From the NCBI GenBank assembly GCA_016801845.1, contig CM028906.1, forward strand, positions 868,001 through 932,000: a stretch of DNA of 64,000 bases, written 5' to 3'. A program made the position numbers and the translations under genes. The notes below the pieces were generated by a model that ran no database searches, was not told the DNA's origin, and saw only the letters and a program-made list of their open reading frames with translations. Below, in pieces: positions 11,280 through 22,676 of the stretch. The stretch comes from Polydactylus sextarius (Eukaryota > Chordata > Actinopteri > Polynemidae). Each line of letters starts with the position of its first letter. Position 1 is the first letter of the stretch.

Positions 11280-12480
11280 AATAGATATCTTAACAAACTT
11301 TGATACCTTAGGTAATTTAGGTACTTCAGCTAACTTAGCTAAAGTACCTAAATTACCTCAATTAAATTGATAACTTCAACTAGCTAAGCATCATTAGCCT
11401 TCAGAGACAGACTACACTGCAAAAAAGGTCAGTTGAAATGCAGGAAATAAACACTTAAATACACAAATGTACTTAATATGAGTGAAAATTTTACTTGACA
11501 AGAAATCTCAAAATAAGTTTGTTCTAGTCTAGAAATAAGAATGCTCTGATAGGTGTTCAACAGCTTGAAATCAGTACAAATTAATTATTTTTTAGATAAA
11601 ATTACTTGAAATCAGACTTGGTACATCACAGTAACAAATAAAATACAATGAAAATTACCAGACAATTCTTGACTGTAGCTTGCTAAAATACCAAGGAACG
11701 AAATAATTAATCACCCTGTGGCCAGCCCAAAACTCAAGCCCATGACCTTTTTGCTATAAGGTGACAGTTCTAACCACTGTTCTGCCATAAAATATAATCT
11801 AAAATATAACTAAAAAATAAAAACATAACCTTCATGGTATCATTGCACATAGATCCTGGGGATATGAATGTATCATGAGCTCTGGTTGAAGTCCTCTATA
11901 CTGCATATTTTACAGCAGGATTTTATAATAGCCAGTTGTTACATGTTAGCTGGTTTTGTTTGTGCAGCTCGTTCCACTGCCCTAGCTGCCAAAGAAAAAT
12001 GTTTTTGTAGTGTTTTTGTTTCAATTATCAAATGGTAATGCAGTTCATGAATACCATTAGTCCTTCATGTTTGTAACTTGAACGTCCGTATTGAGTTGTA
12101 TAAGCAGGACCTGAACCAGCTTTTCTTTGCAGTAATCAATTACATGTTCCTCAGCTGATAAAACATTATAGTCCACAAAGTCTGCTAGCTTTTGAAAATC
12201 AAATGTCCTTTCAAATTGAAGCATGCTCAGCAATTATTACTGAAAAAAAAAAGTATTTCTAAAAATATTCTGAAATCAAGTAACATTCAACAAGTAAAAT
12301 CAGTGTGATTGAATCTTGAAGTACGTTGTGAATAGTGGAAGAGAACGGTATGAATGGATTGTTTTACCTGTAAATTACCAAATCTAAGATTTCCTGACTA
12401 ATTAAGTCATGTAAGGTATATTCATGATACATTTAAGAAATGAGAATGAAATATGGAAAAAATATGTGAAATGAAATAAC
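11280..12480. mobile_element. Probable old DNA-transposon-derived sequence
   Basis: A short AGCTAA tract (11290-11395) is followed by ACACTGCAAAAAAGG and a run of AAGTAAAATTT / CTTGAAATCAG / AAATAAG words. A second cluster with GAAATCAAGTAACATTC appears near 12275. This vocabulary resembles AT-rich, non-coding fish DNA-transposon remnants. The ends are not defined. Confidence 0.3.
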
Positions 12481-13260
12481 TTTGATACCTTAGATAACTT
12501 AGCTTCTTCAGCCAACTGAGGTTGGGTTGTGAGAGATCCAACCATTTGTGGCCTTCATTGCTCAGGAAAAGAAACTGGTTTTACACAGAGCAGAGAGAGA
12601 TTTTAATCAGATTAATAATCTGATATGGAGACAAGATGTGACCGGTGCCCAGACTGAACCAGACAGGAACCACAAACTAAAACCAGGAGCTAAAGGTGTC
12701 TCGGAGCTAAAGAGATGAGATGTTAGTCTGGATTTAACCCTTTAATGCCAGACACATCAAATAATAGCCAGGAGGTTCTAATTTTTTGAATCTGAGATGT
12801 TTATTAACCCTTCCAACAAATTACAAAAAAAAAAAGCTACGTCATTTCATGTATATTTTTTGTTGATTTATTTGCTTTTATTTATTTTAGTTCGTGACAT
12901 ATGTTGATCATTTTAATAAGACAGAGGAAACTCTCAGAAACTCATGGATACAGTTGGCAAAAAAGTGTTAAATCTTTTTTTCTTTACATCAAAAAGTTCC
13001 TCTCAGACAGAAACTTCCTCAGCAGGTTTCTGATGTTCAGTAAAACTGCCATCTGTTAATCTGAGTGTTTCACGGCTATGAAGTCACTTCCTGTTTCTGC
13101 GTCTTCTTCGTCCTCATCTTTTATTGACGACAGTAAAAATCTTTCAGTGAGTTTCATCATGTGATGATTGATTCATCAGTGTAAATAACTCATGAGTCGT
13201 GTGGCTGGCGGGGGCGGGACACTGTGTGCGCTGGCATGTCATCATCATCATCATCGTTGT
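12481..13260. other. Intergenic, nothing assigned
   Basis: No supported gene. AAAAAAAAAA near 12825 and ATCATCATCATCATCG near 13239 are simple sequence. Confidence 0.45.
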
Positions 13261-13450
13261 TACTCCTCTCTTCTGCCTCAGTCTGATTTCTTAACGAAGC
13301 TGTTTGTTAATTAGTGTTGTGGCGAGTAAGCGGTGACACCCTTGCTGTCACGCCTTTCTCCCAGAAGTCTCTAATTAACAAACACAAACGGCGGCAAGGG
13401 ACTGGACTGGTGATTAATTACAACTCATCGAGCGAGGGGGGAAGGGAGGG
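13261..13450. promoter_or_regulatory. Candidate foxb1-flanking regulatory element with nested inverted repeat
   Basis: Unique sequence about 4 kb beyond the 3' end of foxb1. Perfect 14-bp inverted arms TGTTTGTTAATTAG (13301-13314) and CTAATTAACAAACA (13371-13384) each contain a forkhead-type TRTTTRY word abutting a TAATTA homeodomain core. GTGACA (13333-13338) and TGTCAC (13346-13351) form an inner inverted repeat almost on the same centre. A further TTAATTA follows near 13413. The element is seen directly; the enhancer role is inferred. Confidence 0.5.
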
Positions 13451-13474
13451 GGTGCACTCAGTTGATGTTTAAGC

Positions 13475-13752
13475 TTTAATTGTGTTTATGATATTTGGAC
13501 CTGAATGGCGTCCTGTCCACTTCCACTCGGCTAGAACTACAGTGTGACAACAACGCAGCAGTGATGATAGTGGCGATAAAAAACTTTTGAAAACATTAAC
13601 TCGCTGATGGCTGCAGGTCACAGACGATTCTCTGAAGAGTCTCAGTGATATTTAGAAAGACTTTTACATCTCAACATGTTTGCTGTTAGAGAGTCTTGTT
13701 TAGCATTAGTGTTAGCGTTAGCATTGATCAAATGATCAGCTGTCAACTCAGA
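13475..13752 (+). repeat. Duplicated intergenic block, copy 1
   Basis: Shares TTAATT(G/A)TGTTTATGA, ATATTTGGACCTGA, CGTCCTGTCCACTTCCACT, GAACTACAGTGTGACA, GTCTCAGTGA(T/C)ATTTAGAAAGA and TTTTACATCT(C/G)AACA, in the same order, with 15235-15465. It could be a tandem-type local duplication or two members of a dispersed family. Confidence 0.8.
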
Positions 13753-14359
13753 AACCACCTTCACCATCATACTTTTCAAACACTGAACAAACTAAGGTCC
13801 AGTCCACAGATATATCATGATAACATCATCACTGCTAACCAATCAAAACTGCAGATAACTTTATGGCAGACTTCACATAAGCAACAGTACACAAAAAATG
13901 TTGCTATATGGCCAATGTTCACCAACACCACTGTTAGTTCTTGGTTAGTATGTTAATAGCAAACACCTAGCATTTACATCTGAACATATAGTCTGCTTTG
14001 CATTAGCATTAGCATCAGTGACAATGAATCAATCAGCTGATCAGAGCCAATGAGAACTGGAGATTTATTTCACACTTCTAAAGATGGCTGACACGTCTCC
14101 ACTTCCTCATACTGCAACAAAAATAAAGCCAATATATCTCAGATATGAGCTGTGTTACACCTGCCTCGACCAATCAGTCGGAGTCAGCTGTCTGTTTTTG
14201 TAACATCACAAAACTAAACCAAAGAATGACTTAGAGTGACAGAAACATGGCTTCACTTATTGGTAGTTGCATGTTGGCCATCTTTTTTACAGTCATGCGT
14301 CTGATTGGCCTCTGAGGCCTCTCCTGTTTTTTATGTTTTCATGACACAAATTAACACAT

Positions 14360-14880
14360 AAGGACAATTATTGTGAAATTTGAGCAACTGATCTTCCTTC
14401 TGCTCGCCTTCCTCCTGGTCCTCATTAATCCTCTGGTGTGTTTCCACGTTAACCACTCGATCAGTTTCAGCTCAGTAAATATTTGAGCGTCCACTGTTTC
14501 TTGATTTTTTATCCTCGGAGGTCGAGGAATGTCAACAGCAGCGAGAGTTTCCTCTTTAAACCTCATTTGTTTTACTTGTGTGTGGCCACAAAGCTCAGGA
14601 GGGAGGGAGGGGTGGGGTGGGGCAGGGGAGGAGAGGGGTGGTTCACAAACTGACATTTTACAGTGACAGTCGCCGTCTCTCAGCAACACACTCAAAGACC
14701 TATACGCATTGATGGTGCACAATTGTGTTTGGCACCAGGGAGGTGTTAACTGGCTAATCCCTTACGGCCGCCTAGACACTGCCTGCTGGTCACTCACCCC
14801 CAGCTCACCCTCCTCTCCTACCTCACCCCTCCACAAACTGGCCTGTGTTTACACACCAGACCTCGGTCACTGAGGGACGG
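14360..14880. promoter_or_regulatory. Unique blocks, possible conserved noncoding elements
   Basis: Two repeat-poor patches flank a purine-rich low-complexity tract (14595-14640). One is 14390-14570, containing CTCATTAATCCTC and CAGTAAATATTTG. The other is 14690-14870, containing GCATTGATGGTGCACAATTG and TAACTGGCTAATCCCTTACGG. A 123-aa minus-strand frame crosses them without matching any family, so I treat it as chance. Confidence 0.3.
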
Positions 14881-15234
14881 GTGAGGGAGTGAACTCACCA
14901 CGACTGCTCAGATTATTCAAGGATTATTAACCTCAATAATCTGGTAACAGCTTCTTCATTATTCTACATCTGACTTTATAAAGTTAAAATATTGAAATAT
15001 TTCTTTATTGATCCTCTTTGAGGTTTTACATGAATAAAATAATAAAAGCAATGAAAGTGAAAATGATTTTGTCTTGTGAAGCTCTTTGTAACATTTTGAA
15101 TGAAGTTGTTACAGTTGTTTAAATAAATAAAGTTGTTACAATTGTTTAAAAATAAAGTGAATCATATCTGAACGAAACGGAGTAAAAACACAATGTTGAA
15201 TAAAATTAATGTTTTTTTAATTGCTTTTTGCTAC

Positions 15235-15465
15235 TTAATTATGTTTATGATATTTGGACCTGAGCATCGTCCTGTCCACTTCCACTTGGCTGGAACTACA
15301 GTGTGACACCATCGATAAAAAACCCCAAAAGCAACAACCTTTTAAACGTTTCAACTGAGGACTGTGTGTCAAGACAGTCTCAGTGACATTTAGAAAGAGT
15401 TTTACATCTGAACAACATTAACATTAGCATTAATGTTGAACAAAAGATCAACTGATTGACAGAAT
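15235..15465 (+). repeat. Duplicated intergenic block, copy 2
   Basis: Partner of 13475-13752, in direct orientation and about 1.75 kb away. It has several small deletions relative to copy 1, notably around 15310-15345. Confidence 0.8.
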
Positions 15466-17405
15466 ATTAACGTGTGGTCAACAAAATTTCCAAATTGTCA
15501 TCGGTACAGTGTCAGAAAATCGGAACCCGAGAAGCCAAGGATCAAACCAGAAACCTTTTGATTAGTGACATCACCATATGAACTGGTCTGACCTTTCACC
15601 GCCACATTTACTGATCAGTTAATTGCCATATTTATTGAAATTTTGACTTAATGCAAAAAACGAAAACAAAGGTGATCGGCGGCCTCATCAGTTGCCATCT
15701 TGTCTCTGCAGCAGATGAGGAGGTCTGTCTGAACTTATCAAAATGGCGGTGGAAGAAGAAGACATCGTCGTTGGTCAGATTAACACACGATGTGACCCTT
15801 TCACTGGAGCCCGCTCACTGGAGTGTTCTGACTCTGCCCACTCCCCACTGTGACCTGGACTCATCAGGACCAGGACCAGGACCTGGAGCAGGTCTGAGGC
15901 TTCAACACCCTAACCTTTTACTGTTTTTAATAAAGAAACTTAAAATGGTTTTAAAAAGCTCATCTTATCCAGACTGAGATTTTAGGATTTTATTGATTTA
16001 TTTATTGTCTATATTGTTCATTTGTTTATTTATTCATTTGTTTGCCTGCTGATAAAATTAAGATAACGTTAAATCAAAACAGAACAAGTTAAATATTTAA
16101 CTGATGTTGAAACAAAGAGTTTTAAACTGAATCTGGAATCTAGAATCAACTGATTCTATAAAATCAGTCACATTTGAACTGAATGTTTAAACAATGTTAC
16201 ATGTTAACATGATATTTATCATATTAGACTTACATATTCGCAGTCAGATGTTTTTTATTTTACTGTCACAGTTTTTTGAACTGAATGAGAAGATGACAAA
16301 TTGAGGATGAAATGGTTGTTATTTGCAGCTGTTTTAAAATAAAAAGTTTTGTTATTTAGAACAAATAAATGTTACTAGAACAATTTAATTACACTCAAAA
16401 ATGTATTCTTTATTTCAGGTTCTTGTTTTTTTTTTTTTTTTTTTTTACCTCCTTTAAAATAAAACAGAACAGTTTCTATTAGTTTAAAAAAAAATTAAAA
16501 TAATTTTTTTGCTGACTGATGAGTTCATCCAAGTGTGTGTGTGTGTGAACATCACTCGTCCACTGTTTTTTCTCTTATCACTTGTTTTAATGTTTAAATG
16601 GCTGTTGAGGATCAGACAGAGTTCAGCTGGAAAAAGACCAAATGTTCACGTTCATGCTTAGTTTTTTTCTTTTGTTGCTTCCAGCTCAAAAACAAACAGA
16701 CAAACAAAGAGCGGCCGGTGTCCGTTAGCAACAGTTTCATGCAGCAGCAGCAGAAACAGACACAAACATAAAGTTTAAAATAAACTAACAACAGTTTGTA
16801 CAAAGTGCATCAGAGACATGGAACATAAATATACGAGTCAGTTCAGCTTCTACACTGATTGTTCAGACAGGATTTTTTAAATAAAAATTTTAATGAAAAC
16901 ATGGTGACTTTGTGTCAGTTTTTGGTTCAATGGGCGATAGAAAGTTTTGTCTGTGACTGTTTCTACAGAAAGAAAAAAAAAACTCATTCATTAGAGTTTT
17001 GTTTCAGTTCAAGAAGAAAAGAAGAAAAAACACAAAAGATGATTCATCAGTCACAGAGAAGAGGAATGTGGTCTGGATCACAACAGACCCGGTCCTGGTC
17101 TTAACAGGGTCCTGGATCAAAGAAGTCCTGGTCCTGGTCTCAAAGAGTTCTGCAACACAGGAGTACAGGTCCATCAGGCCCTTGTCTCAGATATTCTGGG
17201 ATCCTGAACCTGGTCCCACAGAGTCTAGGTTTTACTCAGTCGTGGTCCTGGTCTGTCCACAGACCAAGAGTAAATAAACATACGCTTGTTGCTGGGGTCA
17301 AAGGTCAAGAATGCAACTTGATTTGAAGCTTAACATTTTTTTGTCTCAATATAAAAAAGAATGAAGCCAGATCAGAGTCCAGATCCGGCTCAGTCCCGGT
17401 CTCGG
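15466..17405. other. foxb1 3' flank, includes its probable 3' UTR
   Basis: On the minus strand this lies downstream of the foxb1 stop. 17085-17265 is a degenerate GGTCCTGGTCT tract. A minus-strand AATAAA (16414-16409) is one candidate polyadenylation signal about 1 kb after the stop, but I cannot show which one is used. Poly-T lies at about 16425-16446. 15650-15960 has a chance 108-aa plus frame with no recognisable domain. Confidence 0.4.
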
Positions 17406-18353
17406 TCAGTGCACCGCCACCGCAGACTGTAGCGCGGCGGCGGTAGGCAACGTCTCTCCGGGCGCGGCGGGGCTGCTCTGCCCAGTGTGCGGGGACGTGG
17501 GGCTCAGAGACTGCGGAGAGTTCGCGAGGAACGCCGGGATATGCGCGTGCAGCGGCGGTGGCGGCAGCCCCGGAACGGCTGCGGGCGCGGGCTTTATGGG
17601 CACGGGGATGGCGGGCAGCGTCTGTCCACCGTGACACAGAGACTTAAGTGGGACCCCGTAGCCCGGGTAGTCCCCGGACACCGACACGCTTGTGTCCATC
17701 ATCCCGGAGCCGTAGACGTGCGGCCACGCGGGGCTGAGCTGTCCGTGCAGCGGGTACCCGGCGGCGGAGAAGGCCAGGCCTCCCGGGACCTTGTACTCCC
17801 GCGCGATGATGTTCTCGATGGCGAACGGGTGTTTGAAGGAGGACGGCTGTGTCACGGGGCTCAGGTTGTATCCGGCCGGCACGTGCGGCAGGTGCGCGGC
17901 GGCGGCGGCCGCGTGCAGCGCGCTCAGTCGCAGCTTGGCCTGCTGCTGCTGGAGGAAGTGCGCGGCGTCCTGCGGTGGCTGCTTGCTGGCCAACAGCGGG
18001 TCCGCGGCCTGCGGCCCGGCCGCCTTGAAGCGCTTCCTCCGCCGCAGGAAGCTGCCATTCTCGAACATGTCCCCGCAGCTCGGGTGCAGCGCCCAGAAGC
18101 TGCCCTTCCCGGGCTGGTCCGGCCGCCGCGGGATCTTGATGAAGCAGTCGTTGAAAGACAGATTGTGGCGCAGCGAGTTCTGCCAGCGCTGCGTGTTCTC
18201 CCGGTAGTATGGGAACCGGTCCATGATGAACTTGTAGATGTCGCTAAGCGGCAGCATCTTCTCAGGACAGCTCTGGATCGCCATGGCAGTCAGAGAGATG
18301 TATGAGTATGGTGGTTTCTGGTCGCTGTACGTGTTCCTGCCCGGGCGCGGCAT
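17406..18353 (-). CDS. foxb1: Forkhead box protein B1, complete single-exon gene
   Basis: Encodes a 315-aa nuclear winged-helix transcription factor; vertebrate FOXB1 genes act in neural tube, diencephalon/mammillary and hindbrain development. The forkhead domain spans about residues 13-105. KPPYSYISL opens it, WQNSLRHNLSFND (57-69) is the DNA-recognition helix region, and FLRRRKRFK (102-110) is the basic wing/NLS. An EH1-like Groucho-binding motif, FAIENIIARE, is at 177-186. The C-terminus is alanine/proline-rich and ends in SAVAVH, as in FOXB1. PSCGDMFENG and SPEKMLPLS-like residues favour FOXB1 over FOXB2, and the long histidine tract of FOXB2 is absent. The start chosen is the family-standard MPRPGRN in a strong ACCACCATG context; an in-frame ATG 42 nt upstream (18395) would add 14 atypical residues. 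Length is close to the usual 325 aa. Teleosts have foxb1a and foxb1b, and I cannot decide which this is. It is intronless, as is usual for the family, and very GC-rich relative to its flanks. Confidence 0.97.
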   Translation of the reverse strand: MPRPGRNTYSDQKPPYSYISLTAMAIQSCPEKMLPLSDIYKFIMDRFPYYRENTQRWQNSLRHNLSFNDCFIKIPRRPDQPGKGSFWALHPSCGDMFENGSFLRRRKRFKAAGPQAADPLLASKQPPQDAAHFLQQQQAKLRLSALHAAAAAAHLPHVPAGYNLSPVTQPSSFKHPFAIENIIAREYKVPGGLAFSAAGYPLHGQLSPAWPHVYGSGMMDTSVSVSGDYPGYGVPLKSLCHGGQTLPAIPVPIKPAPAAVPGLPPPPLHAHIPAFLANSPQSLSPTSPHTGQSSPAAPGETLPTAAALQSAVAVH

Positions 18354-18790
18354 GGTGGTCCCGGTGGTCCCGGGCCGGGTCTGAGTCCGGGTCACTTCAG
18401 TCTCAGTGTTTTGTCTAAAAACAGACTTGTGTCAAACTTCGTCTAAACTACTTCTGTCCCTCCGGAGCCTTCCGGTGCGTGTCACGCATCGTCCTGCGGC
18501 TCTGCCGCAGAAAGTTGGTGTAAAGTTTGAGGAACAGCGGCCGCTGGCTGCTCTTCTCCACGCTTCCCCGAGGCTGCTCCCGGTCAGGTGCGGCTGTGTC
18601 CGGTGCTGCGAAGCTGCTCTAAGCGGCGGCTGCGTCCATGTCGGTGAGCCGGTGAGTCCCGGTCTGCGACGGGACGCGGCGGCAGCGGCAGAAAAGACCC
18701 CACACCCCCTCCCTCCTCACCCCCCAGGAGAGGAGCCGAGGTAATGGGCCACTTCTTCACCGTCACGTGACCAACAAGAGGGGGAGGAGG
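18354..18790 (-). promoter_or_regulatory. foxb1 5' UTR/promoter region in GC island
   Basis: GC- and CpG-rich sequence continues about 350-400 bp upstream of the start codon and then drops to simple repeats. A perfect 10-bp palindromic E-box, GTCACGTGAC, sits at 18762-18771; USF/TFE-type bHLH-ZIP factors typically bind such sites. No convincing TATA box is seen, consistent with a CpG-type promoter. The transcription start is not determined. Confidence 0.6.
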
Positions 18791-18924
18791 GGGAGACAGA
18801 GTGCTTTCATTTCCACAGAGTCGCTGCGAAAACAGCGGCAACACGCGCAGAGAGAAGCCGGACTGGGAGGCCGACAGGCGGGAAGGACAGAGGTGGAGCC
18901 CCGGTGTGTGTGGAGGTATGACAC

Positions 18925-18930
18925 CGAGTG

Positions 18931-18972
<42 letters not shown>

Positions 18973-19010
18973 AGAGAGACACGCACACACGCGCGCGCGC
19001 GCGAAGCGGT
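18925..19010. repeat. GT / CG alternating purine-pyrimidine tract
   Basis: (GT)n from about 18927 to 18969 is followed by GAGAGAGA, CACGCACACAC and (GC)n to about 19003. Such alternating tracts favour Z-DNA. Confidence 0.9.
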
Positions 19011-19074
19011 TATTCTTTTAACATATCAATTGATATATATATATATATATATATCAATTAATATGTTAAAAGAA

Positions 19075-19076
<2 letters not shown>
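19011..19076. repeat. 66-bp AT-rich near-perfect palindrome
   Basis: The left arm TATTCTTTTAACATATCAAT and onward (19011-19043) is the reverse complement of the right arm (19044-19076), with one mismatched pair (C at 19027 against A at 19060). The centre is a (TA)n run. Confidence 0.92.

Positions 19077-19113
<37 letters not shown>
19077..19113. repeat. (TA)n microsatellite
   Basis: Uninterrupted TA repeat of about 30 bp directly after the palindrome. Confidence 0.9.
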
Positions 19114-19117
<4 letters not shown>

Positions 19118-21288
19118 TATTTTTATTGATGTTGCAATTGATGCTCGCAGACACTTCAGAGTTCAAGCGCTTTAATTACCGGAACATTACACCAATTTAA
19201 CTGATTTTTATCATTTTATCTCCACAAGGAAAAAAACGGGTTTAAAATTGTTTTTCATTATTTTGTTACAAATCACACCTTTAAAACCTACAACCACAAT
19301 TGTGACTATTAATTGAAATTAATTTTGACTTTTTTGACTTTGTGAAAGGTGTTTTATTTTCATTGAAATGTTTTTTTCGTTTTCATTTTTATTTTTATAT
19401 GTTAAACAATAATAAAAAAAAACATTGACATGTTCATAGAATCAAATAAAATAAAATGTAAAACCTTTGTTCAGATCGGATCAATGTGATAAAAAAAATG
19501 TATCAGTTTTTGGTTCTAACTGACAAAAAAGAAAAAAAAAATATTCACCTTGATTTACTTTTGTTTTCTGTTGTGCTGAAAATTCAACTGATGATAAATG
19601 ATTTATCATCAGTTTCTCCCGGGACGCGGCTTCCGCGACATCATCATTATTGACGTTATTATTTAAACGTGTTTGTGTCAAAAATGTCATTTTATTCTTT
19701 ATATTAAGTTTAACAACAATAACAAAAACAGAACTATCATTAATAATAGCTGTTATAATGTATCTGGTGTTTCATTATAACTGATTCATTTTAGATCCAT
19801 TAAACAAATTAATAAAAACACTTAAAGTACTGAAGAAGATTTTTATTTAAATGAATTTAAAATGAAACCGTTTCCAGCTGTAAAATGTTTTTATTGTCTT
19901 TATCATCAGAACAAACAGGAAACATGTCAATGATTTTCACATTAAAGACCAGACACGTGTTTTTATTGTGTTGTTGTGTGTATTTTTTCAGATAAAAAGA
20001 TAAAATGAGATTTAATGATCCCAGAGGAGAAAGAGGAGGAGGAGCCACTTGACCTTTGACTCGTGAGCTGATGATGTGACGGATGCAGACACGCTCTGAC
20101 TGACACCAGCAAGAGGACCAATATTCACTTATTATTATAATTAGAATTGTAATTATAATAATAATAATAATCATCATTATTATTATTGTTGTTATTCCTT
20201 TTTTATTCTTATTATTATCAGTTCAGATTACATTTAATTCTAATCTTTTATTCTGCTGTTGGAACGTTATCTTCGGTTTTGTTTGCTTCGTGTTTTAATT
20301 GTTTGTCATGTCATTGTTTCAGTTCTCATTATTTTAACAAACTGGAATATTTGTTCTTTTATTATATTTGATTTTAAATAAACAGGTGAGTGTCTTTTGT
20401 TATAAATCTTCATTCTAAAATTTTGTCCAAATGTGATTTGATTTAAAAACTAAATTACATTTTTTTCACACTGGTGAACAAATGTAAACTTTCATTATTT
20501 TATCTGTTACAATTATTACGTATTAAATGGCACGTGAATTTATTATCACATTGATCCAGTTTATTACAGATGATTTCTGATCAATCACTGATGGTATTGA
20601 TTGTTGATAAGTCACTGATCAGCTTGTCGTCATCCGTCTCGCTCAGTGTAAATATTTGTGTGTGATGAGATGAAAACGAACCGACTGTACATTTTTAAAG
20701 CGTGTGTGTGTCGACCTGAGAGCAGCTTTATGATTGGTCTTCACAGTAGCCAATCAGCGCACAGGAGGTGATGGGACACACACTCTGTCAAATGTGATCA
20801 TTTATTATTGAAACTCAGAGAAACACTGAGGTGTTTCACTGCAGACTGTTCTTTATAATAATATATGTTTTTATATAAAACCTCGACTGAACTCAACAAC
20901 ACGAAGAAAGAGGATTTTAACGGAATCAAGAAAACTTTTTAAAAGGAGGCTGAAATGGTTTAGTTAATCTGATTTGTTGAGTTCAGATCTTTGAAAACGT
21001 CTGATGAAGACATAGATTCATTTTAAATGAAAAAAAACCCAAACAAACCAAAAAAGTTTCCTCTTGTTTGTAAAAAAAAAAAAAAAAAAAACAGGAGGAA
21101 ACACTGTAACACAATGTAACGAGTCTGTTCACTAATGATTACAGAAAATACACAGATTCAAGATTTAATCAGGACCAGGATCAGACCAGGATCAGTAGAA
21201 AAAAGCCTCATTTTCAGACATAAACACGATGAAGAGCGACTCCTTTTGTCACTGAACATCTTTGGGGATCTTGTAGTTTGGTGAATGA

Positions 21289-21290
<2 letters not shown>
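19114..21290. other. AT-rich upstream flank of foxb1, nothing assigned
   Basis: Triplet ATT/AAT runs at 20130-20215 and poly-A at about 21070-21090. Short ORFs are low-complexity. No gene or clear repeat family is seen. Confidence 0.45.

Positions 21291-21320
<30 letters not shown>
21291..21320. repeat. (GT)n microsatellite
   Basis: Uninterrupted GT repeat. Poly-T runs follow at about 21411-21424 and 21565-21581. Confidence 0.9.
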
Positions 21321-21321
<1 letters not shown>

Positions 21322-21854
21322 GAAGTGCTGCTGGGCCATGATGAGGAACGTGCTTAAGTGTCTGCAGCTCTGCTTTTTAAACACACACGCGCACACATAC
21401 TCGCTTTATGTTTTTTTTTTTTTTCTAACTAAAGTATCAGCTGCAGTGAGTTAAACCTTCATGGTGTTCTCAGCCTCACTGCTCGTCGTCACTTTAACTT
21501 CCGGTCGTCATTTAACCTTTAATCAGGTCACATGACTCTGACGTCTCCACTCGTCGCTCAGTGTTTTTTTTTTTTTTTTTTAAATCTCATTCGTCTCTGA
21601 ATTATCGCAGTTCAACTTTGAGGCTTTTCCCTGAGTTTATGGTTATGGTTATGTATTGCAGAACGCTGAGAACCTATGACATCTGAGGTTTTCTGTCTTA
21701 GCTGTGTTACTTGTTTGAGTCTCAAATGAATGGAAACGACTCAATTTAGTTTCGTTTTGTTTATTAAATATTATATCATTGGTTATAGTGAGCCACATGT
21801 GACGTATACAGCCAGAAAGTTTCTAGCTACTACAGCTATCTGGGCTACATTATT

Positions 21855-22445
21855 ATACAGTAAAGCTGCAAATAAGAGTGGTGAATAGATTTTATTAGCT
21901 GGGGGCAACAACACATTTGGGCCATAAACAGTCTCAGATAATGTCTCAAATAAAGGCGGGTCCGATTTTCTCCTTGTCATTAAATTTAGCTCATTCCCCC
22001 ACACCCAGACCAGAGCATGTGAACGGAGTGTGTGAAATATAGTTGGAGCGCAGCGCAGGTTTTTATCCAAAGACTCGCTCCAGTTCTGCTCTGATACCGC
22101 TCACACTACGAGTCTAGGACAACACAGGGCTTTTTAAAAAGATGGGGCTACATTGGGCCGTGTGCATTTAAACACCATACTGACGCCTGATGCGCTGCAC
22201 CCGCAGACATACCTGGTGTGAATTACACACAAGCTCCACGCCGCTCACATGCGGTGTGAATGTGGTCATAGATACAAGTTTCCATTGATAAATGACAATA
22301 AAAGACTTAAAAATAAAACACTTTAGCACGTTGTCTTAAAAAAAATGAAATGTCTGTCTCATTTAGACGCCTGTCCCAAATAAAAGCAGGGTCTGTTGAG
22401 TCATTTAGGAAAATAAACCTCTGGGCTGTTATTTGCAGCTTTACA
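21855..22445 (+). mobile_element. TIR element, GTAAAGCTGCAAATA family, copy 1
   Basis: Begins TACAGTAAAGCTGCAAATAA and ends with its inverse, TTATTTGCAGCTTTAC. Internal blocks include GGGCAACAACACATTTGGGCC, CAGACCAGAGCATGTGAACGG and TTTTTAAAAAGATGGGGCTACA. These blocks recur in inverted orientation at 34327-34976. No transposase frame is present, so it is non-autonomous. The superfamily is unknown to me. Confidence 0.75.
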
Positions 22446-22599
22446 AACTACTTTAATACTTTTAGCAACCTTAATAATGTTAACCTTAACAATGAGACAG
22501 ACTAGTGGCCAACTGTGGTTGATGAGTTGCCAACAACTACATTAGCCAACTTGGCTAATATGGCTACACTATTACCTAAAACAGCCTGCAGGTGGTGCT

Positions 22600-22631
22600 C
22601 CCTCTCTCTCTCTCTCTCTCTCTTCTCTCTG

Positions 22632-22674
<43 letters not shown>
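22600..22674. repeat. (CT)n followed by (CA)n microsatellite
   Basis: CT repeat at about 22600-22628 and CA repeat at 22633-22673. Confidence 0.92.

Positions 22675-22676
<2 letters not shown>

Noticed and set aside
14351..14722. 123-aa minus-strand frame
   Set aside because: No family resemblance, and it crosses a purine-rich low-complexity tract; better explained as chance.
15651..15977. 108-aa plus frame upstream of the foxb1 3' UTR
   Set aside because: No recognisable domain; it contains short low-complexity GPGPGPG.
17487..18305. Long plus-strand frames (272 and 138 aa) opposite foxb1
   Set aside because: They are antisense shadows of the GC-rich forkhead coding sequence, arginine- and glycine-rich, with no domain of their own.
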